A DNA stretch of 64,000 nucleotides from UBA2031 sp037189985 (GCA_037189985.1 JBBCJX010000008.1:47749-111748); one strand, 5' to 3'. Shown: positions 25,787 to 34,285, counted from the stretch's first letter. Notes: generated from the letters alone by a model not told the origin. Translations and numbers: made by a program.

Positions 25787-28700
25787 ATGTCTGACTCCTT
25801 GTCTTTCCGCCACACGATTTCCCGCTGCCTGACCCGTGACCAGCACCGCCTGCGTCGGCGGCTGCATGAGATCGACCGTCTGCAAGACCCTGCCCAGAAA
25901 GCCGCCAAACGGGCTGAGCTGGAAACGGCACTGGCCCAGTCCCTGGAAAAAGTCGCCTTGCGACAGGCACGCTTACCCGCACTGGTTTATCCCGATCTGC
26001 CGGTCTCTGCACGGGCTGAGGACATCATCAAGGCCATACGTGAAAACCAGGTGGTGGTACTGGCGGGGGAGACCGGCTCCGGCAAGACCACCCAACTGCC
26101 CAAGCTGGCGCTGGCGGCCGGCCGTGGTGTACAGGGTTATATCGGGCATACACAGCCCCGGCGTATCGCGGCACGGTCGGTGGCGGCACGTATTGCCGAG
26201 GAAATGAATTCTCCGTTAGGCGATCTTGTGGGTTACAAGGTGCGTTTCACGGACGAGTTTTCACCGGATGGCTTCGTGAAGCTCATGACCGATGGTGTGC
26301 TGTTGGCAGAGCTGGCGCAGGACCGCTTCCTCTCTGCTTATGACACACTCATCATCGACGAAGCGCATGAGCGTTCGCTGAATATCGATTTCCTGCTCGG
26401 TGTGCTGAAGCAGCTACTGCCGAAGCGGCCCGACCTCAAACTCATCATTACTTCCGCCACCATCGATGTGGAACGATTCAGCAAACATTTTGCTGGCGCT
26501 CCTGTATTGCTGGTGGAAGGCCGTACCTATCCCGTGGAAGTACTGTACCGGCCCATTGCCGACGAAGCAGTGGGATCAGATGAAGACGAGGGTTTTGATG
26601 AAATTGAAGAGGCCATTCCTCGTGCCGTGCTGGCGGCGGTTGATGAGTGTATTGCTCATGAGAAGGCGGCTGGCAAGCAGGGGCGGGGTGACATTCTGGT
26701 CTTCTCCAGCCATGAGCGTGAAATCCGCGAGATTGCCGATATCCTGCGCAAATATGGCCCTCCGCATACAGAAATCCTGCCACTGTATGCGCGCCTTTCC
26801 GTGGGGGAGCAACAGAAGGTCTTCCAATCAGGGAAGAGTCGTCGCATCGTCATTGCCACGAATGTGGCGGAAACCTCGCTCACGGTTCCCAATATTCATT
26901 ACGTGATTGATCCGGGCTTTGCCCGGATCAGCCGTTACTCCTTCCGCAGCAAGGTGCAGCGCTTGCCCATCGAGGCCATTTCACAGGCAGCGGCCAACCA
27001 GCGCAAAGGGCGTTGTGGTCGTATTGCTCCCGGTCTTTGCATCCGGCTTTATTCGGAGGCTGATTTTGTCTCGCGTGCGGAATTCACCGTGCCAGAAATC
27101 CAGCGCACCAATCTCGCTGCCGTCATCCTGCAGATGCAGGCACTGGGCTTGGGCGATGTCGAGGACTTCCCGTTTCTGGACACGCCGGATTCACGTTATG
27201 TGAATGACGGTTTCCGTCTGCTGGAAGAGCTGGGTGCTGTCACTGATGAGCGCAAAGTGACTGCGGTTGGCAAGCAACTCGCCAGATTCCCGGTGGATCC
27301 GCGTATTGCGCGCATGCTGCTGGAAGCACAAAAGAACGGTGCCCTGCGGGAAGTGCTCATCATTGCGGCGGCGCTGGGTGGTCAGGACCCGCGTGACCGG
27401 CCGCATGACAAACAGCAGGCAGCAGATGAGCGCCATGCGCAGTTCCGTCATCCGGATTCGGATTTCCTCTGGCATGTAAAGCTCTGGGACGTACTGGAGG
27501 CCCAGCGTGGCGAGCTGACAGAAAACCAGCGCCGTGATTTCGCGCGCCGGCATTTTTTGTCGTACTTGCGTTTGCGGGAATGGCGGGAAACGCACAGGCA
27601 ACTGCTACTGCTGGCGAAAGAGGCGGGTTGGGATGTTAAGCCTGTCGCGACGACGCAGGCCGGAAGTCAGCGACCTTCAGCGGGTAGTGCAGAGTCAGGC
27701 AAAAACAAGCTCCTCGTCCCTCGCTTGCGTGAGGATGGCAATAAACAGGCCTCGGTGAATGTGTCCAATGACGGACCAATGGCCGGCGCCAGCTACGAAG
27801 CCATCCACAAGTCCCTGCTTGCCGGTCTCTTGTCGCGCATTGCGCAGAAAGCCGAAGACCGTGAATACCTCGCAGCGCGTAGCCAGAAGGCGTTCATTTT
27901 TCCCGGCTCGGCACTGGCGAAAAAAGGGCCTCCCTGGATCATGGCGGCCGAGTTGGTGGAAACCCAGCGTGTGTATGCACGGACCGTCGCCAAAATCGAG
28001 CCTGAATGGGCAGAGGTGCTGGCGGGTGATTTGCTGAAGCGAAGCTGGTTCGAGCCCCACTGGGAAAAGCGTCAGGGCAGGGTGGTGGCCTATGAGCAGG
28101 TGTCGCTGTATGGCCTGGTGCTCATCTCGAAAAAGAAAGTGGGCTATGAGGCCATCAATCGCGAAGAGTCACGCGAAATTTTCATACGTTCGGCACTGGT
28201 GGAGGCCGACACAGACCTCAAGGCACCTTTTTTTCGTCACAACCAGGATATGATCGAAGAAGTACGGGTGCTGGAAGACAAGGCGCGCCGCCGTGACATC
28301 CTCATTGACGAGGAGTCGCTTTACACCTTTTACGACGAGCGCATTCCTGCCGAGATCGCAAATCTGGCAGCTTTTGACAGCTGGCGGCGCAGTGTGGAGA
28401 AGGGTGACCCCCAGCATCTTTTCCTCACACGCGAATATCTCCTGGCACGCGATGATGCCGAGGCCGATGATGCAGATTTTCCTGATCATCTGGAGATGGG
28501 CAGCAACAGCTTCGCCCTTGAATACAGGTTCGAGCCCGGCCATGCCGCTGATGGCGTGACTCTGCTCCTGCCCGTGGGTTTGCTGGATGAGGTGAACGAG
28601 GCCCGTTTGCAATGGCTGGTGCTTGGCCTCTTGCCGCAGAAGGTCGAAGCCTTGCTGAAAAACCTGCCCAAGCCACTGCGGCGCCAGCTTGTCCCCGTTC

Positions 28701-29860
28701 CGGATACGGCGGCGGCACTGGTGAGCGAACTGGCATTCGGGGAGGGTGAGCTTCTTGTGGGCTTGACGGGTTTGCTACGGCGGCGGGGTGTCACGGTTTC
28801 TCCAGAGGAGTGGCAGGAGTCGGAGTTGACGGCTCACTGCCGCTTCAATGTCAGGGTGCTGGGCCCCGGTGAGGGCGGACGGACCGTTGTGCTGGCTGAA
28901 GGGCGTGAGCTGGCTGCCCTCAAGCGGGAGCTTCGCGGTCAGGCTGGTGCCCGGGTGCAGGCGACGGGTGAGCTTGTGCGTGAGCAGTGCAATCTTGCGG
29001 ATTTCCCGCCGGATGACATTCCGGAGTCCGTGGCGTTGACCGTGAAGGGCATGCAGAGTCGCGCCTATCCGGCACTGGTGCAGGGGCAAGGGCAAGGGCC
29101 GGTAGGTGTGGATCTCCGGCTTTTCCCGACCCGCCGCGAGGCAGAGCAGGCTCATCATCTGGGGCTCAACCGTCTTTTCCAGATTCTGTGCGCGGACGCC
29201 TGCCGCCAGATACGCAAGCGTGTGGGTGATCACAAGTCATTGATTCTCCAGTATTCGCCGTATGGTGCGCGTGCAGCACTGGAGGACGGGCTGGTGTTTG
29301 CCGTGGTGGATCATGTCTTTGTGACCAATCAAACGCTGGTTTACACTCGCCCCGCTTTCGAGGAGCGGCTGACATCAGGCAGGCCGCGGTTGCTGGCCGA
29401 GGCCGAGCGGCTGACGGCCTCGGTGGTTCAAGTCTTTGCCGGGCTGGCCGAAGTGCAGGCCCGTCTGGCCGGCCTCAAGGCGCCTGTCTTCGGCCGGGCC
29501 GTGAATGATGCCCGTGCCCAGATACAGGCCTTGCGCCCGGCGGACTTCCTGCGGGTACTGCCGTTCGAGCGCTGGCAGCATTACCCCCGTTATTTCAGGG
29601 CCCTTTCCCTGAGGCTGGAAAAGCTGGCCAACAATGTGGTGAAGGACGATGTGGCGTCGGCTGAACTCGACCGGCGCTGGAAGGAATACGAAAGGCGGGC
29701 AGAAGCATTGGCGGCCCGTGACATTGAATCTGCAGTACTGGATGACTATCGCTGGCTGCTGGAGGAGTACCGCGTGTCGCTCTTTGCCCAGACGGTCAAG
29801 ACAGCGGTTCCTGTTTCGGCCACCAGGCTGGACAAGCTCTGGGCCGACATTCCCAAATGA
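25787..29860 (+). CDS. hrpA: ATP-dependent RNA helicase HrpA
   Basis: 1357 residues, similar in size to E. coli HrpA (1300). DEAH helicase motifs in order: Walker A GETGSGKTTQLPK (~residue 93), TQPRRIAARSVA, DEAH at ~191 in IIDEAHERSLNIDFLLG, SATID, TNVAETSLTVPNIHYVID, and motif VI QRKGRCGRIAPG. The HA2 region and the C-terminal DUF3418 domain (from ~760; FWRHYPRY-like QHYPRYFRALSLRLEKL) complete it. HrpA acts on RNA in ribosome-associated quality control and mRNA processing. A hydrophilic insertion of about 45 residues (~624-665, KPVATTQAGSQRPSAGSAES onward) interrupts the usual spacing before the SLLAGLLSRI segment. The start has no clear ribosome site. Confidence 0.96.
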   Translation: MSDSLSFRHTISRCLTRDQHRLRRRLHEIDRLQDPAQKAAKRAELETALAQSLEKVALRQARLPALVYPDLPVSARAEDIIKAIRENQVVVLAGETGSGKTTQLPKLALAAGRGVQGYIGHTQPRRIAARSVAARIAEEMNSPLGDLVGYKVRFTDEFSPDGFVKLMTDGVLLAELAQDRFLSAYDTLIIDEAHERSLNIDFLLGVLKQLLPKRPDLKLIITSATIDVERFSKHFAGAPVLLVEGRTYPVEVLYRPIADEAVGSDEDEGFDEIEEAIPRAVLAAVDECIAHEKAAGKQGRGDILVFSSHEREIREIADILRKYGPPHTEILPLYARLSVGEQQKVFQSGKSRRIVIATNVAETSLTVPNIHYVIDPGFARISRYSFRSKVQRLPIEAISQAAANQRKGRCGRIAPGLCIRLYSEADFVSRAEFTVPEIQRTNLAAVILQMQALGLGDVEDFPFLDTPDSRYVNDGFRLLEELGAVTDERKVTAVGKQLARFPVDPRIARMLLEAQKNGALREVLIIAAALGGQDPRDRPHDKQQAADERHAQFRHPDSDFLWHVKLWDVLEAQRGELTENQRRDFARRHFLSYLRLREWRETHRQLLLLAKEAGWDVKPVATTQAGSQRPSAGSAESGKNKLLVPRLREDGNKQASVNVSNDGPMAGASYEAIHKSLLAGLLSRIAQKAEDREYLAARSQKAFIFPGSALAKKGPPWIMAAELVETQRVYARTVAKIEPEWAEVLAGDLLKRSWFEPHWEKRQGRVVAYEQVSLYGLVLISKKKVGYEAINREESREIFIRSALVEADTDLKAPFFRHNQDMIEEVRVLEDKARRRDILIDEESLYTFYDERIPAEIANLAAFDSWRRSVEKGDPQHLFLTREYLLARDDAEADDADFPDHLEMGSNSFALEYRFEPGHAADGVTLLLPVGLLDEVNEARLQWLVLGLLPQKVEALLKNLPKPLRRQLVPVPDTAAALVSELAFGEGELLVGLTGLLRRRGVTVSPEEWQESELTAHCRFNVRVLGPGEGGRTVVLAEGRELAALKRELRGQAGARVQATGELVREQCNLADFPPDDIPESVALTVKGMQSRAYPALVQGQGQGPVGVDLRLFPTRREAEQAHHLGLNRLFQILCADACRQIRKRVGDHKSLILQYSPYGARAALEDGLVFAVVDHVFVTNQTLVYTRPAFEERLTSGRPRLLAEAERLTASVVQVFAGLAEVQARLAGLKAPVFGRAVNDARAQIQALRPADFLRVLPFERWQHYPRYFRALSLRLEKLANNVVKDDVASAELDRRWKEYERRAEALAARDIESAVLDDYRWLLEEYRVSLFAQTVKTAVPVSATRLDKLWADIPK

Positions 29861-29900
29861 GAGGTGCCACGAGCGCCTCCTTGCACAGGTAAACAAATTC

Positions 29901-31022
29901 ATGAAACAGATCGTTATCAGCGGCACCGGACTGTTCACCCCCAGCGAAAGCATCAGCAACGACGAGCTGGTGGTGGCGTTCAACGAATATGTCCGCCGCT
30001 ACAACGAGAAGAATGCTGCAGCGATTGCCAGTGGTGAGTTGGTTGCGCTGTCTGATTCCAATGCGGAGTTCATCGAGAAAGCGTCGGGCATCAAGTCACG
30101 CTATGTCATGAACAAGTCTGGCGTGCTGGATCCGGACCGCATGTATCCGTGGATTCCCGAGCGCTCCAACGACGAGATTTCCATTCAGGCCGAGATTGCC
30201 ATTCCGGCCATCGAGCAGGCGCTCAAGAAGGCCAACAAGACGGCGGCTGATGTGGATGCAGTGATCCTGGCCTGCTCCAACATGCAGCGCCCGTATCCTG
30301 CCGTTTCCATCGAGATCCAGGCTGCCATGGGCATCAAGGGCTGGGCTTATGACATGAACGTGGCCTGCTCCTCGGCCACCTTCGGTCTGCAGGCGGCGGC
30401 GGATGCCGTGCGTACCGGCTCTGCGCGCTGTGTGCTCATGGTGAACTCTGAAATCACCTCCGGGCATCTGGAGTGGCGTGATCGCGATTGCCATTTCATT
30501 TTCGGTGACGTGTGTACGGCTGTTGTGGTGGAAGCGGCTGACACCTGCACCAGTACGGATGCCTGGGATATCGTTGGCACCAAGCTGCAAACGGTTTTCT
30601 CCAACAACATCCGCAACAACTTCGGCTTTCTCAACCGTTGCGACGAGAATGGTGTGGATGCCCGTGACAAGACCTTCATGCAGGAGGGTCGCAAGGTCTT
30701 CAAGGAAGTCTGTCCCATGGTGGCCGAGCAGATTACGGCCCATATCGGCGAACTGGATATTCCGGTAGAGAAGCTCAAGCGTATGTGGCTGCACCAGGCC
30801 AATCTGAGCATGAACGAACTGATTGCCAAGCGTGTGCTGGGGCGTGAGTTCAGCCGCGAAGAGGCCCCCGTGATCCTGGACCAGTACGCCAATACCAGTT
30901 CGGCAGGCTCCATCATCGCCTTCCATCTGCATCATGATGATCTCAAGGCCGGTGAGACCGGCGTTATCTGCTCTTTTGGTGCGGGCTATTCCATCGGTAG
31001 CGTGGTGGTCAAAAAGTGCTGA
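29901..31022 (+). CDS. Beta-ketoacyl-ACP synthase III (PA3286/FabY-shunt type)
   Basis: 373 residues from ATG 29901. The thiolase-fold KAS III catalytic triad is visible: Cys156 in YDMNVACSSATFGLQ, His in WLHQANLSMN, and Asn in DQYANTSSAGSI. It is ~55 residues longer than FabH. Together with the N-terminal insertion RRYNEKNAAAIASGELVALS, this matches the Pseudomonas subgroup that takes medium-chain acyl-CoA from beta-oxidation into fatty-acid synthesis. The gene follows hrpA by 40 bases but is probably separately controlled. It ends in a strong hairpin at 31051-31079. Confidence 0.9.
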   Translation: MKQIVISGTGLFTPSESISNDELVVAFNEYVRRYNEKNAAAIASGELVALSDSNAEFIEKASGIKSRYVMNKSGVLDPDRMYPWIPERSNDEISIQAEIAIPAIEQALKKANKTAADVDAVILACSNMQRPYPAVSIEIQAAMGIKGWAYDMNVACSSATFGLQAAADAVRTGSARCVLMVNSEITSGHLEWRDRDCHFIFGDVCTAVVVEAADTCTSTDAWDIVGTKLQTVFSNNIRNNFGFLNRCDENGVDARDKTFMQEGRKVFKEVCPMVAEQITAHIGELDIPVEKLKRMWLHQANLSMNELIAKRVLGREFSREEAPVILDQYANTSSAGSIIAFHLHHDDLKAGETGVICSFGAGYSIGSVVVKKC

Positions 31023-31039
31023 TCCCGGGCAGGTAACAT

Positions 31040-31079
31040 AAAAAAACAGTCAAGGCCGCATCCAAACCATGCGGCCTTG
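31040..31079. terminator. Bidirectional terminator-like hairpin after the KAS III gene
   Basis: caaggccgcat (31051-31061) pairs perfectly with atgcggccttg (31069-31079) around a 7-base loop. Seven A's at 31040-31046 give a T-tract on the minus strand, while the plus strand has only a weak tail (tcgtatat). It isolates the downstream RiPP cluster from hrpA/KAS III transcription. Confidence 0.7.
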
Positions 31080-31142
31080 TCGTATATAGGGTGACCAGCG
31101 CCCGAGCAGTGATCAGGATGTCGCTTTTGCGTCTGGCCTTAT

Positions 31143-31156
31143 CCGGCACCTGCCGG
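31143..31156. promoter_or_regulatory. Palindrome upstream of the RiPP precursor gene
   Basis: ccggca-cc-tgccgg is an inverted repeat with 6-base arms, ending 38 bases before the precursor start. It may be an operator or simply a GC-rich hairpin. No consensus promoter was recognised in 31080-31194. Confidence 0.3.
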
Positions 31157-31194
31157 GACATTCCAAGCCATACCCCTCATACAGGAGATTCACC

Positions 31195-31491
31195 ATGTCC
31201 AAGCTCGGAACCCTGACTCCGATCGCGGCCGTTCTTGCTGTTTCCGTGGCTGGCGCCGTACATGCCGCTGAAAACCCGTTTGCCCTGAAGCCGGCCAGCG
31301 GCATTGTGCTGGCCGACGCATCCAAGGAAGGCAAGTGCGGTGAAGGCAAATGCGGTGGCAAGACCAAAGATGCCGCTTCTGCAGAAAAATCTGCAAAAGA
31401 AGGAAAATGTGGCGAAGGCAAATGCGGTGCTGACAAGAAAAAGGCTGATGCCCAAGGCAAAGGTAGCAGCAACACATCAAAGGAATATTAA
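31195..31491 (+). CDS. hvfA: HvfA-type RiPP metallophore precursor (four EGKCG motifs)
   Basis: 98 residues with an excellent ACAGGAG ribosome site. Residues 1-24 are a Sec signal peptide (cleavage after AVHA). A spacer of about 20 residues follows. The core then contains two identical blocks, KEGKCGEGKCG at ~44-54 and ~67-77, each carrying two EGKCG motifs. There are four cysteines in all, every one within a motif. Lys/Ala/Ser-rich spacers and the tail KGSSNTSKEY complete it. In known HvfA peptides, the partner DUF692/DUF2063 enzymes modify the EGKCG cysteines to oxazolone/thioamide groups that bind copper. The adjacent enzyme pair here supports the same assignment. A 12-bp hairpin directly follows the stop codon. 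Confidence 0.9.
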   Translation: MSKLGTLTPIAAVLAVSVAGAVHAAENPFALKPASGIVLADASKEGKCGEGKCGGKTKDAASAEKSAKEGKCGEGKCGADKKKADAQGKGSSNTSKEY

Positions 31492-31499
31492 TTGTCGGC

Positions 31500-31532
31500 C
31501 CGGCACTGCCCTTGTGTTGAGGGTGGTGCCGG
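31500..31532 (+). promoter_or_regulatory. Inter-cistronic 12-bp hairpin between hvfA and hvfB
   Basis: ccggcactgccc (31500-31511) can pair over its full length with gggtggtgccgg (31521-31532), including two G-U pairs, around a 9-base loop. It begins 9 bases after the hvfA stop and ends 13 bases before the hvfB ATG. The tail is only moderately U-rich, so partial termination or 3'-end protection of the precursor mRNA is more likely than full termination. Confidence 0.65.
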
Positions 31533-31545
31533 TGTTGCTTGCATC

Positions 31546-32418
31546 ATGAAAGGCTCACCACTGCATCATGCCGGATCAGTTGCTGGCGCCGGCCTTGGCC
31601 TGCGTCGCAGCTTCCTGTCCGAGTTGATGGCAGCCAGCTTGCCGGATACTCCCGATTTTCTGGAAATGGCCCCTGAAAACTGGATGGGCATGGGCGGACG
31701 GTATGCCCGGCAGCTACGCAGCCTGACGGAAAGGTATCCCTTTGTTTGCCATGGCCTGTCCCTGTCCATTGGTGGCCATCTGCCTCTCGACGAGGTTTTT
31801 CTCGGGAACCTGCGCGAGTTTCTTGATGTGCATCAGGTCCGGATTTACTCCGAGCACTTGAGCTATACCACTGACGAAGGGCAACTCTACGATCTCTTGC
31901 CAATCCCCTTCACTGAAGAAGCCGTTGCCCATGTGGCAGAGCGTGTCAGTCAGGTGCAGGATCGGTTAGGGCGCCGCATCGCCCTGGAAAATGTTTCGTA
32001 TTACGCCGCTCCCGGTCAGGAAATGACCGAACTGGAATTCCTCTGCGCCGTTCTTGAAAAAGCCGACTGTGATCTGCTGCTGGATGTGAACAACATCCAT
32101 GTGAACAGCATCAACCATGGTTATGACGCCAATGCCTTCCTGGATGCATTGCCCATGAGCCGTGTGGCGTACGTCCATATTGCCGGGCATTACGAAGAGG
32201 CACCGGATTTGCGGGTGGATACGCACGGTGCCGATGTCATCCCCGAGGTGTGGCAGTTGCTGGATCGTACCTATGCGCGTGCGGGTGTGCTGCCGACCTT
32301 GCTGGAGCGCGATTTCAATATTCCCCCCTTGCCTGCATTGTTGCAGGAAATGTCGCTGATACGGTTATGCCAGCAGCGGTTTGGCAGAGGAGAGAGAGGA
32401 GAGCGTTGTGTCGGCTGA
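31546..32418 (+). CDS. hvfB: DUF692 (MNIO) RiPP-modifying enzyme, HvfB type
   Basis: 290 residues from ATG 31546. A TTG at 31492 is rejected because the strong hairpin would then lie inside the coding region and the DUF692 fold starts at GAGLGLRRSFLSEL. Conserved metal-ligand motifs of multinuclear non-heme iron oxidases are present: EMAPENWMG, CHGLSLSIGG, YSEHLSY, ALENVSYYA, LLDVNNIHVNSINHG, HIAGHYE, DTHGADV and LLERDFNIP. Such enzymes use a mixed-valent iron centre and O2 to modify Cys residues of precursor peptides. It has no signal peptide, so modification is cytoplasmic before export. The next gene starts inside its last codons (GTG at 32408). Confidence 0.93.
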   Translation: MKGSPLHHAGSVAGAGLGLRRSFLSELMAASLPDTPDFLEMAPENWMGMGGRYARQLRSLTERYPFVCHGLSLSIGGHLPLDEVFLGNLREFLDVHQVRIYSEHLSYTTDEGQLYDLLPIPFTEEAVAHVAERVSQVQDRLGRRIALENVSYYAAPGQEMTELEFLCAVLEKADCDLLLDVNNIHVNSINHGYDANAFLDALPMSRVAYVHIAGHYEEAPDLRVDTHGADVIPEVWQLLDRTYARAGVLPTLLERDFNIPPLPALLQEMSLIRLCQQRFGRGERGERCVG

Positions 32419-33190
32419 AGCTCCGGGGTTTCGCGAGATACAGGCGCAGATGACGGCGTGGTTGCGGAATCCGGCCGGTTGTGTGCCTCCGGATGTCGAG
32501 CAACGTCGCCTGGATGTTTATCGTGAGCTCCTTTTCAACAATGTCCGTGATTTCGTGGAAACGGCCTATCCGGTCCTGAAAAGCCTCTTGCCCGAGTCCG
32601 GTTGGCAGGAGTTGGTCCGCCGATATTTTGCCCTGCACCATGCACGAAGCCCGTATTTCCGTGACATCTCCCTTGAGTTCCGTGAGTGGGTACAGGCATC
32701 AGAGGCCGACTGGCTGGCAAGGCAGCCCTGGGTGCAGGAACTGATGCATTTTGAATGGATGGAGCTGGCGGCCGATTGTGCCGAGGTGGGAGAGGCTCCT
32801 GCCTGTCAGCCGGCGGGAGATTTGCTGGCAGGAGTGCCTTGTGCCCGCCCGGCCCTTTGGCCTCTGGTGTATCGCTGGCCGGTACACCGCTTTTCGCCGG
32901 CAAATCCGCCTGAGAGGGAACCACCGGAGCAGGCTACGTGTTTGCTGGCTTACCGTGATGACGATGACATGCTGCACTTCATGGAGGTGAGTCCGCTCTC
33001 GGCACGCCTGGTGGAAATGATCCAGTCGGGAGAACCGCGCTCAGGCGCCGAGCTGCTGGCATCATTGGCGAGGGAAGCTGGGCTCACGAGAGAGGCGGAG
33101 CAGCAGACATTCCTGGCCAATGGCCGGCAACTTCTTGAAGCACTACGGCAGCACGGCATCTTGCTTGGCACTTGCCTGGTGCCGGTTTGA
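32408..33190 (+). CDS. hvfC: DUF2063 partner protein, HvfC type
   Basis: 260 residues from GTG 32408, which has a GAGGAG ribosome site 6 bases upstream; upstream TTG 32381 is less likely. The DUF2063 N-terminal domain is clear: FREIQAQMTAWLRNP, RRLDVYRELLFNNVRDFVETAYPVL and RYFALHHARSPYFRDISLEF. The C-terminal half (LWPLVYRWPVHRFSPANPP, then MLHFMEVSPLSARLVEMI) is the less conserved winged-helix-like part. Partner proteins of this family present the precursor peptide to the DUF692 enzyme. The 11-base overlap with hvfB ensures coupled synthesis. No DoxX-like hvfD follows; the next gene is mlaA. Confidence 0.9.
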   Translation: MSAEAPGFREIQAQMTAWLRNPAGCVPPDVEQRRLDVYRELLFNNVRDFVETAYPVLKSLLPESGWQELVRRYFALHHARSPYFRDISLEFREWVQASEADWLARQPWVQELMHFEWMELAADCAEVGEAPACQPAGDLLAGVPCARPALWPLVYRWPVHRFSPANPPEREPPEQATCLLAYRDDDDMLHFMEVSPLSARLVEMIQSGEPRSGAELLASLAREAGLTREAEQQTFLANGRQLLEALRQHGILLGTCLVPV

Positions 33191-33192
33191 TT

Positions 33193-33223
33193 AAAGCGGA
33201 TCAACCCCTAGAATCCGCGCTTT
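33193..33223 (+). terminator. Weak hairpin at the end of the hvf operon
   Basis: aaagcggat and atccgc-g-cttt can pair with one bulged base around an 11-base loop, starting 3 bases after the hvfC stop. The T-run is only three bases, so read-through into mlaA is possible. Confidence 0.35.
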
Positions 33224-33245
33224 CGCATGGAGAGGCAGACACTTG

Positions 33246-34199
33246 ATGGTGTATCGCGGTTTCTGGCTGTTTCTGGTTGCCATGACATTCACGCTGCCGG
33301 CCGCCGCCGAAGAGGTGGCTCTTCCTAGTGATGCAGGCACTGTGGCATCGCCCGTTACAGTAGCCGCACCCGGTCACAACCCTGACCCCTGGGAAAAATT
33401 CAACCGTTCCATCTACCGGTTCAATGACACGCTGGACCGTTATGCCTTCCGCCCCGTTGCCAAGGGTTACCAGAAAGTCACTCCGCAGCCGGTCCGTACA
33501 GGCATCACGAACTTCTTCATCAACCTGCGCTCACCGATCGTGGTGCTCAATGACCTGCTGCAGGGCAAGGTGAAGCAGGCCGGCAAGGACACGGCACGTT
33601 TCGTGGTGAACTCCACTGTCGGGATTGCCGGTTTTTGGGACGTCGCAGTACGCATGAACCTGCCTGCCAATGATGAGGACTTTGGCCAGACACTGGGCGT
33701 CTGGGGAGTGAAGTCTGGCCCTTACCTCGTGTTGCCTTTCATGGGGCCCAGTTCCGTACGGGATACGGCCGGTTTTGGTGTGGATGCGCTGAGTAATCCG
33801 AGGCGTTACCTGCTGGATACGGACGTGGACCTGATTCTGGTGGGTATTGATCTGGTGAACAGCCGTGCCAGCCTGCTCGATCTGGAAAGCATCGTGCAGG
33901 GAGACCGTTACCTTTTCATCCGTGACCTTTATCTGCAGCGGCGTGAGTTTGCCGTGCGCGATGGCCAGGTGGATGACCCCTTCCTCGACGACGATGACTT
34001 TGACGACGAGCCCGTGGATGAAATGCAGGGCGTACCGGCTGATCCTGCCGAGGAGGCGCCGGCAGATGAAAGCGGCACTGTGCTTCCCGATGACAGCGCT
34101 GAGCCCCTGGACGCCCCTGTCCCGGCGGAAGGGATTGAAAGCTCAGGGGAAACGCTGATTGTGTCCGCCTTGGGAGACGAGGCGGCCAATACCAACTAG
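33246..34199 (+). CDS. mlaA: MlaA (VacJ) family protein without a lipobox
   Basis: 317 residues from ATG 33246; TTG 33243 is an alternative with better spacing to AGAGG. The MlaA/VacJ domain (~55-245) is unmistakable: DPWEKFNRSIYRFNDTLDRY, PQPVRTGITNFFINLRSP, NDLLQGKVKQAGKDTARF, DEDFGQTLGVWGVKSGPYLVLPFMGPSSVRDT and YLFIRDLYLQRRE. MlaA sits in the outer membrane and removes misplaced phospholipids for return by MlaFEDB. Unusually, there is a plain signal peptide (FTLPAAA-EE) and I find no cysteine anywhere, so it is not a lipoprotein, unlike E. coli MlaA. The C-terminal ~75 residues form a very acidic low-complexity extension (DDPFLDDDDFDDEPVDEM). Confidence 0.92.
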   Translation: MVYRGFWLFLVAMTFTLPAAAEEVALPSDAGTVASPVTVAAPGHNPDPWEKFNRSIYRFNDTLDRYAFRPVAKGYQKVTPQPVRTGITNFFINLRSPIVVLNDLLQGKVKQAGKDTARFVVNSTVGIAGFWDVAVRMNLPANDEDFGQTLGVWGVKSGPYLVLPFMGPSSVRDTAGFGVDALSNPRRYLLDTDVDLILVGIDLVNSRASLLDLESIVQGDRYLFIRDLYLQRREFAVRDGQVDDPFLDDDDFDDEPVDEMQGVPADPAEEAPADESGTVLPDDSAEPLDAPVPAEGIESSGETLIVSALGDEAANTN

Positions 34200-34247
34200 T
34201 CATATTGGCGATCCCCATTGGAATGCCGAGGCATTTCCAGCCTCTGT

Positions 34248-34285
34248 CTCAAGATATCCCCTGTCTTGCCTGGGGATATCTTGAG
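34248..34285. promoter_or_regulatory. Perfect 14-bp inverted repeat before hsbR
   Basis: ctcaagatatcccc (34248-34261) and ggggatatcttgag (34272-34285) are exact reverse complements separated by 10 bases. The right arm overlaps the TTGAGGAG ribosome-site-like sequence that precedes a GTG at 34291. No T-tract follows, so a classical terminator is unlikely; a leader RNA structure is more plausible. Confidence 0.7.

Noticed and set aside
31492..31545. TTG 31492 as the start of the DUF692 gene
   Set aside because: It would place the 12-bp hairpin in the coding region and add 18 residues outside the conserved fold; no ribosome site.
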